A stretch of DNA of 64,000 nucleotides, from NCBI RefSeq assembly GCF_001567565.1, contig NZ_LSSW01000030.1:62001-126000 (forward strand). Reading direction: 5' to 3'. Shown piece after piece: positions 35,843 to 44,186 of the stretch (the stretch's first letter is position 1; each line of letters opens with the position of its first letter). This DNA comes from Ectopseudomonas composti (GTDB lineage Bacteria; Pseudomonadota; Gammaproteobacteria; Pseudomonadales; Pseudomonadaceae). The notes beneath the pieces were generated by a model. That model was not told the DNA's origin and ran no database searches. It worked only from the letters and a program-made list of their open reading frames with translations. Made by a program: the position numbers and the translations under genes.

Positions 35843-35883
35843 TTCCGGGCCATGCATCGAATTAATCGATGCATGGCCCGGAA
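35843..35883 (+). terminator. Unusually long perfect hairpin after the MlaA-like gene
   Basis: An 18-bp perfect stem (begins TTCCGGGCCATGCATCGA) with a 5-base loop ATTAA, 2 bp past the stop codon and followed by ATTTT. Probably a rho-independent terminator, although the T-tract is short and the stem is twice the usual length. Confidence 0.75.
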
Positions 35884-35951
35884 ATTTTCCACCCAAACAT
35901 CGATTCAATCCGCATAGCATGGCGGCATTCCTAACGTTCAAGGAGCCCGCC

Positions 35952-36806
35952 ATGACCTCGCCACGCCGCGTCATCAGCATCCAGCCTGGCCAACCTGCAT
36001 CCGACGGCGCCGGCGTGCGCCTCAACCGCGTGATCGGCGGGCCCGGTCTGGAACGCTTCGATCCGTTTCTGATGCTCGACGAGTTTTCCACCGACAATCC
36101 TGACGACTACATCGCCGGCTTCCCGCCGCACCCGCATCGCGGCTTCGAGACCATCACCTACATGCTCGAAGGTCGCATGCGTCACGAGGACCACCTGGGC
36201 AACGTCGGCCTGCTCGGCAGCGGTGGCGTGCAGTGGATGACCGCCGCGCGCGGCATCATCCACAGCGAGATGCCCGAGCAGGAGTCCGGTGCCATGCGCG
36301 GCTTCCAGCTCTGGCTCAACCTGCCGGCCAAGGACAAACTGGGCGACGCCGGTTATCGCGACATTCCGGCCAGCGAGATCCCGCGCGTCAGCACGGTGTC
36401 AGGCGTCGAGGCAGTGGTGATCGCGGGCGAATTCCATGACGGCGAGATTCGTCAGGCCGGCGCCGTGCAGCGCCCGCACACCCAACCGCAACTGTTCGAC
36501 CTGCACCTGCCAGCCGGCAGTCAGGTTTCGCCACGCCTGGCCGATGGCCAGCGGATCATGCTCTACGTCTACCAAGGTTTGCTGGAGCTGCCCGAGGCGA
36601 GCGCCCAACCGGTCAGTGCCGGACGCCTGGTAAGGCTGTCGGATGAGGGCACGCTGCACCTGGCCAGCGCCCATGGCGCGCGGGTGCTGCTGATCGCCGG
36701 CACACCACTGAACGAACCCATCGTGCAATACGGGCCGTTCGTGATGAACAGCCGCGAGGAAATCGAACAGGCGCTGCGTGACTTCCGTGATGGCGTGCTG
36801 GCCTGA
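35952..36806 (+). CDS. Pirin family protein
   Basis: A 284-residue bicupin pirin. The metal-site His residues are in PPHPHRGFETITYMLEG (about residues 56-72) and the Glu/His pair in ARGIIHSEMPEQES. The C-terminal cupin follows with LPAGSQVSPRL. Bacterial pirins include quercetin dioxygenases and regulators of metabolic enzymes; the function here is open. AAGGAG 6 bp before the ATG sets the start at 35952, not 33 bp upstream. Confidence 0.92.
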   Translation: MTSPRRVISIQPGQPASDGAGVRLNRVIGGPGLERFDPFLMLDEFSTDNPDDYIAGFPPHPHRGFETITYMLEGRMRHEDHLGNVGLLGSGGVQWMTAARGIIHSEMPEQESGAMRGFQLWLNLPAKDKLGDAGYRDIPASEIPRVSTVSGVEAVVIAGEFHDGEIRQAGAVQRPHTQPQLFDLHLPAGSQVSPRLADGQRIMLYVYQGLLELPEASAQPVSAGRLVRLSDEGTLHLASAHGARVLLIAGTPLNEPIVQYGPFVMNSREEIEQALRDFRDGVLA

Positions 36807-36888
36807 AACGCTAGAGCGACACATATCTCAGGATGCGCCGTGCGGCTGACGCGCGCGGCGCTCCCTGGCGCAGATCAGATGATGCGCC

Positions 36889-38064
36889 TCAAGCAGACTG
36901 CGCCACTTCGGCCAACCCGAGAAAACGACTGAGCTCGGCCTTGCGCGTCATCGCATCCTGATAGCCCAGTTCGATCAGTTCACTGCAGTAACCGGGCTCG
37001 AACAGCAGGTAGCTGAGCACACCCGCGCCACCGGTCTTGGTCGCACCCGGGCCACGCAGGAACAGGCGCAGCGCCTTGGGCAGCTCACGCTGGTGGCGTG
37101 CGGCGATCTGATCCAGCGGCTGGCTCGGAGCGATCACCAGCACATCCACCGGATTCAAACCCAGACCGCGCGGACGCCGCTCAGGCGGCACCAGCGCGCT
37201 CATCTGGTTGAGCCGTTCGAGCAACTCGATATCGGTTTCCAGGCTGTCGATGAAGGTGCTGTTGAGCATGTGTCCACCGATCTGCGCCAGACTCGGCGGC
37301 CGATTGGCCGTAACCACCGGCACAGAGGGGTTGCTACTCGTGTTGCCACTGACCCCGATCACCAACACGCGACTGGCCCCCAGGTGCAACGCCGGGCTGA
37401 TCGGCGCTGCCTGGCGCACCGCACCGTCACCGAAATATTCGCGATTGATCTTCACCGGCGGAAAGATCAGCGGAATCGATGCACTGGCCAGCAGGTGCTC
37501 GAGCTGCAGACGCGTCGGCACCCCAACCCGGCGATGGCGAAACCAGGGATCGATGGTGGCGCGCCCCTGATAGAAGGTCATCGCCTGGCCGCTTTCGTAG
37601 CCGAAGGCCGTTACCGCCACGGCGCGAAGCTGACGAGAACGCACCGCCGCCGCGATACCGGAGAAGTCCAGCTCGCGCTCCAGCAACTCGCGCAGCGGCG
37701 AGCTGTCGAGCAAGGCCACCGGAGCATCGCGCCCCAGACCCAGCAGGCTGTGGCCAACGAAGTGCGCCGCCTGGCGCAGCACCCCGGGCCAGTCGCTGCG
37801 GTACACCATGTGAGTATGAAAGCCCTGCCAGACGGAGGTCAGGCGACGCACTGCCTCGCCGAACTGCATCGCGCCACAGGCCAGGCTGACGGCGTTGATC
37901 GCCCCGGCCGAGGTGCCGACTATCACCGGAAAGGGATTGTGCGAGGCATCGGGCAGCAGGTCGGCGATGGCCGACAGTACGCCCACCTGATAGGCAGCCC
38001 GCGCCCCGCCCCCAGAGAGGATCAAACCGGTAACGGGAGCATCGGGACGTGCAATCACTGTCAT
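36889..38064 (-). CDS. Patatin-like phospholipase
   Basis: A 391-residue patatin-domain protein: oxyanion loop LSGGGARAAYQVG (about residues 16-28), nucleophile elbow GTSAG (about residue 50) and the catalytic Asp in FGDGAVRQ. This Ser-Asp dyad hydrolyses acyl lipids. The C-terminal third (from about 270) is helical and less conserved (LGLNPVDVLVIAPS). No signal peptide is visible, so it is probably cytoplasmic or membrane-associated. The start at 38064 fits the family; 48 upstream codons look like shadow sequence. Confidence 0.9.
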   Translation of the reverse strand: MTVIARPDAPVTGLILSGGGARAAYQVGVLSAIADLLPDASHNPFPVIVGTSAGAINAVSLACGAMQFGEAVRRLTSVWQGFHTHMVYRSDWPGVLRQAAHFVGHSLLGLGRDAPVALLDSSPLRELLERELDFSGIAAAVRSRQLRAVAVTAFGYESGQAMTFYQGRATIDPWFRHRRVGVPTRLQLEHLLASASIPLIFPPVKINREYFGDGAVRQAAPISPALHLGASRVLVIGVSGNTSSNPSVPVVTANRPPSLAQIGGHMLNSTFIDSLETDIELLERLNQMSALVPPERRPRGLGLNPVDVLVIAPSQPLDQIAARHQRELPKALRLFLRGPGATKTGGAGVLSYLLFEPGYCSELIELGYQDAMTRKAELSRFLGLAEVAQSA

Positions 38065-38099
38065 CGGCTGATCCTGTTTTTCGTTGCAGTATAGATGGG

Positions 38100-39032
38100 C
38101 TACTTGTCCTTTCCGTAGAGCTTCGCTTCGCCCTCGGGGCGGGTCTTGAAGCGACGATGGGCCCACAGGTACTGCTCGGGGCAGGTGCTGACCACCTGCT
38201 CGATCCACTGATTGATGCGCAGGCAGTCGGCTTCTTCGCTCTCGCCCGGAAAGTCGTCCAGCGGTGGGTGGATCATCAGGCGATAACCGCTGCCATCGGC
38301 CAGACGCTGCTGAGTGAAAGGCACCACGCGCGCCTTGCCCAGGCGCGCGAACTTGGTGGTGGCGGTAACCGTCGCCGCCTGGATGCCGAACAACGGCACG
38401 AAGATGCTCTGTTTGCGGCCGTAGTCCTGATCCGGCGCGTACCAGATCGCCCGACCGGCACGCAGCACCTTGAGCATCGCGCGGATGTCCTCACGCTCGA
38501 TGGCAGTCGCATCGAGGTTGTGGCGCTCGCGACCACGGCGCTGAACGTAGTCGAACAGCGGGTTGTCGTGCTCGCGGTACATGCCATCGATGGTGTGCAA
38601 CTGACCGAGCAGCGCGGCGCCGATCTCCAGAGTGGTGAAGTGCACGGCCATGAGAATCACGCCCTGCCCCTCGGCCTGCGCCTGCTGCAGATGTTCGAGG
38701 CCTTCGACATGCGCCAGGCGCGCCAGGCGTGCCTTGGGCCACCACCAGCTCATGGCCATCTCGAAAAAAGCGATACCGGTGGAGGCAAAGTTCTCCTTGA
38801 GCAGACGCTCGCGCTCGGCAACGCTCTTGCCGGGGAAGCACAGTTGCAGGTTGCGCGCAGCGATCTGCCGGCGCGAGCTCGCCGTGAAGTACATCAGCCA
38901 GCCCAGCGCTCGCCCCAGCTTCAGTTGCACGCCATAAGGCAACTGCACCACCAGCCACAGCAGCCCAAGGCCCAGCCACAACGGCCAGAAACGCGGATGA
39001 AGAAAACAGGCGCGAAAGCGGGGGCGATCCAT
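38100..39032 (-). CDS. Lipid A acyltransferase, LpxL/HtrB family
   Basis: A 310-residue inner-membrane acyltransferase. The N-terminus has a membrane segment (WPLWLGLGLLWLVVQLPYGVQ), then AARNLQLCFPG, the catalytic HxxxxE motif AVHFTTLEIGA (about residues 130-140), and YAPDQDYGRKQSIFVPLFG. The family adds secondary lauroyl or myristoyl chains to lipid A from acyl-ACP. The start is ATG 39032; a much longer upstream frame is antisense to minC. It is divergent from minC, as in PAO1 PA3242 (from memory). Confidence 0.93.
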   Translation of the reverse strand: MDRPRFRACFLHPRFWPLWLGLGLLWLVVQLPYGVQLKLGRALGWLMYFTASSRRQIAARNLQLCFPGKSVAERERLLKENFASTGIAFFEMAMSWWWPKARLARLAHVEGLEHLQQAQAEGQGVILMAVHFTTLEIGAALLGQLHTIDGMYREHDNPLFDYVQRRGRERHNLDATAIEREDIRAMLKVLRAGRAIWYAPDQDYGRKQSIFVPLFGIQAATVTATTKFARLGKARVVPFTQQRLADGSGYRLMIHPPLDDFPGESEEADCLRINQWIEQVVSTCPEQYLWAHRRFKTRPEGEAKLYGKDK

Positions 39033-39260
39033 GAGGCGTATCCGATCACTTACAAAGCCGCGCATTCTAACGCAGTTTTCCCGCCCGGCTCGGTGGCATC
39101 GCTGCCGCCACCGCAGGTGACCGCATGGAATCGACAGCCCGCGTGCACAGCTGACGGCGCGGCGCTCCTGCATGGCTGACGCACGCAGCTTGCGGCAGGC
39201 GGGCGATGCCGTTATAAGTCCGGGCATCTTTCGACTCGCCAGAAGGCCCATCGCACCACC

Positions 39261-39989
39261 ATGAGCCAAGCCGACCTCCTCGCCCAAGACCCCGTATTCC
39301 AGCTCAAGGGCAGCATGCTCGCCATCACAGTGATGGAACTGGCGCACAACGACCTCGAACGCCTCGACGCGCAGCTGACGGAAAAAGTCGCCCAGGCCCC
39401 GGCCTTCTTCAGTAACACGCCGCTGGTGCTGGCCTTGGACAAGCTGCCAGAAGGCGAAGGCGAGCTGGACCTGGCCGAGCTGATGGCCGTCTGTCGCCGT
39501 CATGGCCTGCGAACCCTGGCCATTCGCGCCTCGCGGGAAAGCGACGTTGCCGCCGCCGAAGCCATGGACCTGCCAGTGCTGCCGCCCTCTGGTGCACGTG
39601 AGCGGCCGCTCGACCCAGCCCCGAAGAAGGTGGAAGAAAAACCACCGGAGCCCGAACACAAGCCCAGCCGCATCATCACCAGCCCGGTGCGCGGCGGCCA
39701 GCAGGTCTATGCTCAGGGTGGCGACCTGATCGTACTGGCGCCGGTCAGCGCCGGGGCGGAACTTCTCGCCGATGGCAACATCCATGTTTACGCGCCCATG
39801 CGCGGCCGCGCCCTGGCAGGTATCAAGGGCAACACCCAGGCACGAATTTTCTGTCAGCAAATGGGCGCCGAAATGCTGTCGATCGCCGGCCACTATAAGG
39901 TCGCCGAAGACCTGCGACGCGACCCGCTGTGGGGCGATGCGATACAGGTCAGCCTGTCGGGTGACGTGTTGAACATCACCCGCCTTTAA
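39261..39989 (+). CDS. minC: MinC, septum-site inhibitor
   Basis: A 242-residue MinC: N-terminal FtsZ-inhibiting domain (about 1-105), a charged Pro-rich linker (PKKVEEKPPEPEHKPS) and the C-terminal beta-helix that binds MinD (residues about 135-235; SPVRGGQQVYAQGGDLIVLAP and NIHVYAPMRGRALAG). With MinD and MinE it keeps the Z-ring at mid-cell. minD follows after 100 bp and minE overlaps minD, the usual order. Confidence 0.97.
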   Translation: MSQADLLAQDPVFQLKGSMLAITVMELAHNDLERLDAQLTEKVAQAPAFFSNTPLVLALDKLPEGEGELDLAELMAVCRRHGLRTLAIRASRESDVAAAEAMDLPVLPPSGARERPLDPAPKKVEEKPPEPEHKPSRIITSPVRGGQQVYAQGGDLIVLAPVSAGAELLADGNIHVYAPMRGRALAGIKGNTQARIFCQQMGAEMLSIAGHYKVAEDLRRDPLWGDAIQVSLSGDVLNITRL

Positions 39990-40089
39990 CGGATACTTCC
40001 GCCACTTTTTACGGACACAAAAAGGGCATCTGGAAGCCTCGAATGGCCTCAGATTCCCGCGTTATTTTCATTTTTTGGGGTGAATCACC

Positions 40090-40905
40090 TTGGCCAAGAT
40101 CCTCGTAGTCACTTCCGGCAAAGGTGGCGTCGGTAAAACCACCACCAGCGCCGCCATCGGTACCGGCCTCGCTCTGCGCGGGCACAAGACCGTCATCGTC
40201 GACTTCGACGTCGGCCTGCGTAACCTCGACCTGATCATGGGCTGCGAGCGCCGCGTGGTGTACGACTTCGTCAACGTCGTCAACGGCGAAGCCACCCTGA
40301 CTCAAGCCCTGATCAAGGACAAGCGCCTCGAGAACCTCTATGTGCTAGCCGCCAGCCAGACCCGTGACAAGGACGCGCTGACCCTGGAGGGCGTAGAAAA
40401 GGTCATCGCCGAGCTGTCGCAGAATTTCGAGTACGTGGTCTGCGATTCGCCGGCAGGTATCGAGAAAGGTGCGCACCTGGCGATGTACTTCGCCGACGAA
40501 GCCATCGTCGTGACCAACCCGGAAGTCTCCTCGGTACGTGACTCCGACCGTATGCTGGGCCTGCTGGCGAGCAAATCGCGCCGCGCCGAGAAAGGCGAGG
40601 AAGCGATCAAGGAGCACCTGCTGCTCACCCGCTACAACCCCGAGCGCGTTACCAAGGGCGAAATGCTCGGCGTCGAAGACGTCGAGGAAATCCTCGCCAT
40701 CCGCCTGCTCGGCGTGATCCCCGAATCCCAGGCCGTGCTCAAGGCATCCAACCAGGGTATCCCGGTCATCCTCGATGACCAGAGCGATGCGGGCCAGGCC
40801 TACAGCGACGCAGTCGATCGCCTGCTCGGCAAGGAAGTGGCGCACCGCTTTCTGGATGTGAAGAAGCAGGGCTTCCTGCAGCGCCTATTTGGAGGTCGCG
40901 AATGA
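40090..40905 (+). CDS. minD: MinD, Walker-type ATPase of cell-division site selection
   Basis: A 271-residue ParA/MinD ATPase. Deviant Walker A KGGVGKTT (residues 11-18; MAKILVVTSGKGGVGKTTTS), Walker B VVCDSPAGIE (switch II) and the C-terminal amphipathic membrane-targeting helix FLQRLFGGRE. It recruits MinC to the membrane and is cleared by MinE. Translation begins at a TTG (40090) behind GGGGTGA, a non-ATG start that must be chosen to retain the family N-terminus. Confidence 0.97.
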   Translation: MAKILVVTSGKGGVGKTTTSAAIGTGLALRGHKTVIVDFDVGLRNLDLIMGCERRVVYDFVNVVNGEATLTQALIKDKRLENLYVLAASQTRDKDALTLEGVEKVIAELSQNFEYVVCDSPAGIEKGAHLAMYFADEAIVVTNPEVSSVRDSDRMLGLLASKSRRAEKGEEAIKEHLLLTRYNPERVTKGEMLGVEDVEEILAIRLLGVIPESQAVLKASNQGIPVILDDQSDAGQAYSDAVDRLLGKEVAHRFLDVKKQGFLQRLFGGRE

Positions 40906-41156
40906 ATATTTTCGACTTCTTGCGTTCGCGCAAGAAGGAAACCACGGCCTCCATCGCCAAAGAGCGCCTGCAGATCATCGTTGCCCACGAACGTGGCCAG
41001 CGTACCCAGCCCGACTACCTGCCCGCTCTGCAGCAGGAGCTGGTTGAGGTGATCCGCAAGTACGTCAACATCGATTCGGATCAGGTTCAGGTCGCCCTGG
41101 AAAACCAGGGTAGCTGCTCGATTCTGGAATTGAATATCACCCTGCCGGATCGTTGA
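40902..41156 (+). CDS. minE: MinE, topological specificity factor
   Basis: An 84-residue MinE. The N-terminal amphipathic helix (MNIFDFLRSRKKETT) contacts membrane and MinD, the RLQIIVAHERG strand is the MinD-binding conversion element, and the C-terminal domain forms the dimer (DYLPALQQELVEVIRKYV). It overlaps minD by four bases (ATGA). A hairpin terminator follows at 41175. Confidence 0.97.
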   Translation: MNIFDFLRSRKKETTASIAKERLQIIVAHERGQRTQPDYLPALQQELVEVIRKYVNIDSDQVQVALENQGSCSILELNITLPDR

Positions 41157-41174
41157 TCGAGACTGGCGGTGCTC

Positions 41175-41202
41175 ACGGCGGCTTCGGCCGCCGTATTCGT
41201 TT
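41175..41202 (+). terminator. Terminator after minE
   Basis: An 8-bp stem ACGGCGGC / GCCGCCGT with a TTCG tetraloop, then ATTCGTTTG. The T-tract is interrupted, but the stem is very stable. Confidence 0.7.
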
Positions 41203-41216
41203 GTAGCAACACGCAT

Positions 41217-41283
41217 CTGTAGGAGCGGATTCATCCGCGAAGCTTCTACAGGCCAAAGCATCGCGAATGAATTCGCTCCTACA
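41217..41283. repeat. Pseudomonas REP-like element pair
   Basis: CTGTAGGAGCGGATTCATCCGCGA (as separate halves, 41217-41240) is followed by AGCTTCTACAG, and a mirrored copy TCGCGAATGAATTCGCTCCTACA lies at 41261-41283. This GTAGGAGCG ... CGCTCCTAC inverted arrangement is a known Pseudomonas repetitive extragenic palindrome type. It sits between minE and rluA. Confidence 0.75.
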
Positions 41284-41297
41284 CCAGCCCACACACC

Positions 41298-41933
41298 ATG
41301 CCGCTAAGCCAGATCGAAATTCTCCACCAGGACGCCGCCCTGCTGGTGATCAACAAACCTACCCTGCTGCTGTCGGTGCCCGGCCGCGCCGATGACAACA
41401 AGGATTGCCTGGTCACCCGCCTGCAGGAAAATGGCTACCCCGAGGCGCGCATCGTGCACCGGCTGGACTGGGAAACCTCCGGCATCATCGTCCTGGCGCG
41501 CGACGCCGACAGCCACCGCGAGCTGTCGCGGCAGTTCCACGACCGCGAGACCGAGAAGGCCTATACCGCCCTGTGCTGGGGCCAGCCGCAGGCCGACAGT
41601 GGCAGCATCGACCTGCCGCTACGCTACGACCCGCCTACCAAGCCGCGCCATGTCGTCGACCACGAACTGGGCAAGCACGCCCTGACCCACTGGCGCATCG
41701 TCGAGCGTTGCGGCGACTGGTGCCGGGTCGAGCTCACGCCCATCACCGGCCGCTCGCACCAGCTGCGCGTGCACATGCTGTCCATCGGTCACCCGCTGCT
41801 GGGCGACCGCCTCTACGCCCACGAACAGGCCCTGGCCGCCCATGAGCGTCTGTGCCTGCACGCCAGCATGCTCGCCCTCACCCACCCGCAGACCGGCGAG
41901 CGCATGCGTTTCGAGTGCCCGGCGCCGTTCTGA
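41298..41933 (+). CDS. rluA: RluA, pseudouridine synthase
   Basis: A 211-residue pseudouridine synthase of the RluA family. The catalytic Asp is in VHRLDWETSGIIVLARD (HRLD, about residues 53-69), and the PITGRSHQLRVHM motif is at about 150. RluA modifies 23S rRNA U746 and tRNA U32. It has no S4 domain, consistent with the short RluA type. It lies after minCDE as in PAO1 (from memory). Confidence 0.93.
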   Translation: MPLSQIEILHQDAALLVINKPTLLLSVPGRADDNKDCLVTRLQENGYPEARIVHRLDWETSGIIVLARDADSHRELSRQFHDRETEKAYTALCWGQPQADSGSIDLPLRYDPPTKPRHVVDHELGKHALTHWRIVERCGDWCRVELTPITGRSHQLRVHMLSIGHPLLGDRLYAHEQALAAHERLCLHASMLALTHPQTGERMRFECPAPF

Positions 41934-41947
41934 TAACTCCCGGCACT

Positions 41948-42050
41948 CACTTCCCGTAGGGTGCGCCGTGCGCACCGACGGTTACAGCAGCGCAGCCCTT
42001 CAATCCTCGACCATGGATAGAGGGCGGTGCGCACAGCCAACCCTACCCAG
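41948..42050. repeat. Inverted extragenic repeat between rluA and the aminopeptidase gene
   Basis: CCCGTAGGGTGCGCCGTGCGCACC near 41956-41979 (read as two halves) is mirrored by GGTGCGCACAGCCAACCCTAC at about 42026-42046. Inverted GTAGGGTGCGC copies of this sort are common in Pseudomonas intergenic regions and can form a large imperfect stem. Confidence 0.55.
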
Positions 42051-42141
42051 ATAGCCTGGAACTATCGCCCCAAACGAGTGCGCGAGCGGCACAGCGCGAT
42101 GCAAATTGGTTACACTCGCGCTATCGTTGCCCGGAGTCCCT

Positions 42142-43431
42142 ATGCGCGAAGAACTGATCCAAGGCCTGCTCGATTTTCTCAACGCCTCGCCGACCCCCTT
42201 CCATGCCACCACCAGCCTGGCCATGCGCCTGGAAGCCGCGGGTTACCGCCATCTAGACGAACGCGCGCCCTGGCACCTCGAGGCTGGCGGCCGCTACTAC
42301 GTGACCCGCAACGACTCCTCGATCATCGCTTTCAAGCTCGGCAAGCGTCCGGCGGTAGATGGCGGCATTCGCCTGGTCGGCGCACATACCGACAGCCCCT
42401 GCCTGCGCGTCAAGCCGAGCCCGGAGCTGCAGCGCCAGGGCTATTTCCAGCTTGGCGTGGAAGTCTACGGCGGCGCCCTGCTCGCGCCCTGGTTCGACCG
42501 CGACCTGTCGCTGGCCGGCCGAGTGACCTACCGCCGTGACGGCAAGGTCGAGAGCCAGCTGATCGACTTCTACCAGCCCATCGCCGTGATCCCCAGCCTG
42601 GCCATCCACCTCAATCGCGAGGCCAACCAGGGCTGGGCGATCAACCCGCAAACCGAGCTGCCGCCAATCCTGGCCCAGCTCGCCAGCAGCGAAACCGCCG
42701 ATTTCCGCGCGCTGCTCGCCGAACAGCTGGCCATGGAGCACGACTTCAACCCCGACGCGGTGCTCGACTACGAGCTGAGTTTCTACGACACCCAGAGCGC
42801 CGCCATCGTCGGCCTCAACCAGGATTTCATCGCCAGTGCGCGCCTGGACAACCTGCTGTCCTGCTACGCCGGCCTGCAGGCGCTGATCGACTCGGACGAC
42901 GAGGAAACCTGCGTGCTGGTGTGCACCGACCACGAAGAAGTGGGCTCCTGCTCGGCCTGTGGCGCCGACGGTCCCTTCCTCGAGCAGGTACTGCGCCGCG
43001 TGCTGCCGGAAGGCGACGCCTTCGTGCGCAGCATCCAGCGCTCGCTGCTGGTATCGGCCGACAACGCCCATGGCGTGCACCCCAACTATGAAAGCAAGCA
43101 CGACGGCAACCACGGGCCCAAGCTCAACGCCGGCCCGGTGATCAAGATCAACAGCAACCAGCGCTACGCCACCAACAGCGAGACCGCCGGCTTCTTCCGC
43201 CACCTGTGCCTGGAGAACGAAGTACCGGTGCAGAGCTTCGTGGTGCGCAGCGACATGGGCTGTGGCTCCACCATCGGCCCGATCACCGCCAGCCAGCTCG
43301 GCGTGCGCACCGTCGACATCGGCCTGCCCACCTTCGCCATGCACTCGGTGCGCGAACTGGCCGGCAGCCACGACCTGGATCACCTGGTGAAAGTGCTGAC
43401 GGCCTTCTACTCCAGCCCCGAACTCCCTTGA
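42142..43431 (+). CDS. apeB: M18 family aminopeptidase
   Basis: A 429-residue M18 metallo-aminopeptidase (aspartyl aminopeptidase type). Zinc and catalytic residues are in GAHTDSPCLRVKP (His/Asp, about residue 80), CTDHEEVGS (Glu-Glu, about 265), SADNAHGVHPNY and the final FAMHSVRE. It removes acidic N-terminal residues from peptides in the cytoplasm. The start was set at 42142 (MREELIQGLLDF); an ATG 36 bp upstream has no ribosome site. gmhA follows after 16 bp. Confidence 0.92.
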   Translation: MREELIQGLLDFLNASPTPFHATTSLAMRLEAAGYRHLDERAPWHLEAGGRYYVTRNDSSIIAFKLGKRPAVDGGIRLVGAHTDSPCLRVKPSPELQRQGYFQLGVEVYGGALLAPWFDRDLSLAGRVTYRRDGKVESQLIDFYQPIAVIPSLAIHLNREANQGWAINPQTELPPILAQLASSETADFRALLAEQLAMEHDFNPDAVLDYELSFYDTQSAAIVGLNQDFIASARLDNLLSCYAGLQALIDSDDEETCVLVCTDHEEVGSCSACGADGPFLEQVLRRVLPEGDAFVRSIQRSLLVSADNAHGVHPNYESKHDGNHGPKLNAGPVIKINSNQRYATNSETAGFFRHLCLENEVPVQSFVVRSDMGCGSTIGPITASQLGVRTVDIGLPTFAMHSVRELAGSHDLDHLVKVLTAFYSSPELP

Positions 43432-43447
43432 GGTTCCGAGACCTGCC

Positions 43448-44035
43448 ATGATCGAACATATCCGCAACAGCCTGCAGGAAGCCCAGCGCGCGCTGGAAGC
43501 CTTCCTCGCCAACGAGCAGACCCTGGGCAATATCCAGAAAGCTGCCGAACTGCTGGTCGAAAGCTTCGAGCACAAGGGCAAGGCGTTTTCCTGCGGCAAC
43601 GGCGGCTCGATGTGCGACGCCATGCACTTTGCCGAGGAGCTGACCGGGCGCTACCGCAAGAACCGTCCCGGCATCGCCGCCGTGTCGATCAGCGACCCCA
43701 GCCACATCAGCTGCGTGGCCAACGATTTCGGCTACGACTACATCTTCTCGCGCTATATCGAGTCGCACGGCCGCGAAGGTGACGTGTTGATCGCCATCAG
43801 CACCAGCGGCAAGAGCCCCAACGTGGTCAAGGCCGCCGAAGCGGCGAAAACCCTGGGCGTGAAGGTGATCGCCCTGACCGGCAAGCCCGGCTCGCTGCTG
43901 GAAAGCCTGGCCGACGTGTGCATCTGTGCTCCGGGCGGCGACTTCGCCGACCGCGTGCAGGAGCTGCACATCAAGACCCTGCATATTCTGATCGAGCTGA
44001 TCGAGCGCAAGCTGAGCCCGCAGAATTACGCCTGA
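43448..44035 (+). CDS. gmhA: GmhA, sedoheptulose-7-phosphate isomerase (E. coli-type)
   Basis: A 195-residue SIS-domain protein. FSCGNGGSMCDAMHFAEELTGR (about residues 49-70), SDPSHISCVANDFGY and ISTSGKSPNVVKA are close to E. coli GmhA, which makes D-glycero-D-manno-heptose 7-phosphate for LPS inner core. The match is closer to the E. coli type than to the usual Pseudomonas gmhA I recall (PA4425), which belongs to a DiaA-like branch. It follows the aminopeptidase gene by 16 bp. Confidence 0.88.
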   Translation: MIEHIRNSLQEAQRALEAFLANEQTLGNIQKAAELLVESFEHKGKAFSCGNGGSMCDAMHFAEELTGRYRKNRPGIAAVSISDPSHISCVANDFGYDYIFSRYIESHGREGDVLIAISTSGKSPNVVKAAEAAKTLGVKVIALTGKPGSLLESLADVCICAPGGDFADRVQELHIKTLHILIELIERKLSPQNYA

Positions 44036-44045
44036 GCAATCCTCG

Positions 44046-44115
44046 CTCCCGCGCGCGGGAGTGACGGCAAAGGCAGTGGTTTTGAATGAACGGTAGCGCT
44101 GCGCCAGGCGCTACC
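44046..44115. repeat. Palindromes downstream of gmhA
   Basis: CTCCCGCGCGCGGGAG (44046-44061) is a perfect 16-base palindrome, and GGTAGCGC / GCGCTACC (44092-44099, 44108-44115) is an 8-bp stem with an 8-base loop. No T-tract follows either. They may end gmhA transcription by another route or be extragenic repeats. Confidence 0.45.
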
Positions 44116-44186
44116 CACATCGTATCCGATGCTACGAGCCGGATAGTCAGGGTGAAGCTGCTGGAGCGGCTCTGCTGACGAACGGC

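Noticed and set aside
38100..39893. 597-codon leftward frame extending the lipid A acyltransferase
   Set aside because: The family N-terminus (MDRPRFRACFLHPRFW) begins at 39032; the upstream part is antisense to minC.
41217..41283. CRISPR-like repeats
   Set aside because: Only inverted pairs are present, not regular direct repeats with spacers; they fit known Pseudomonas extragenic palindromes.
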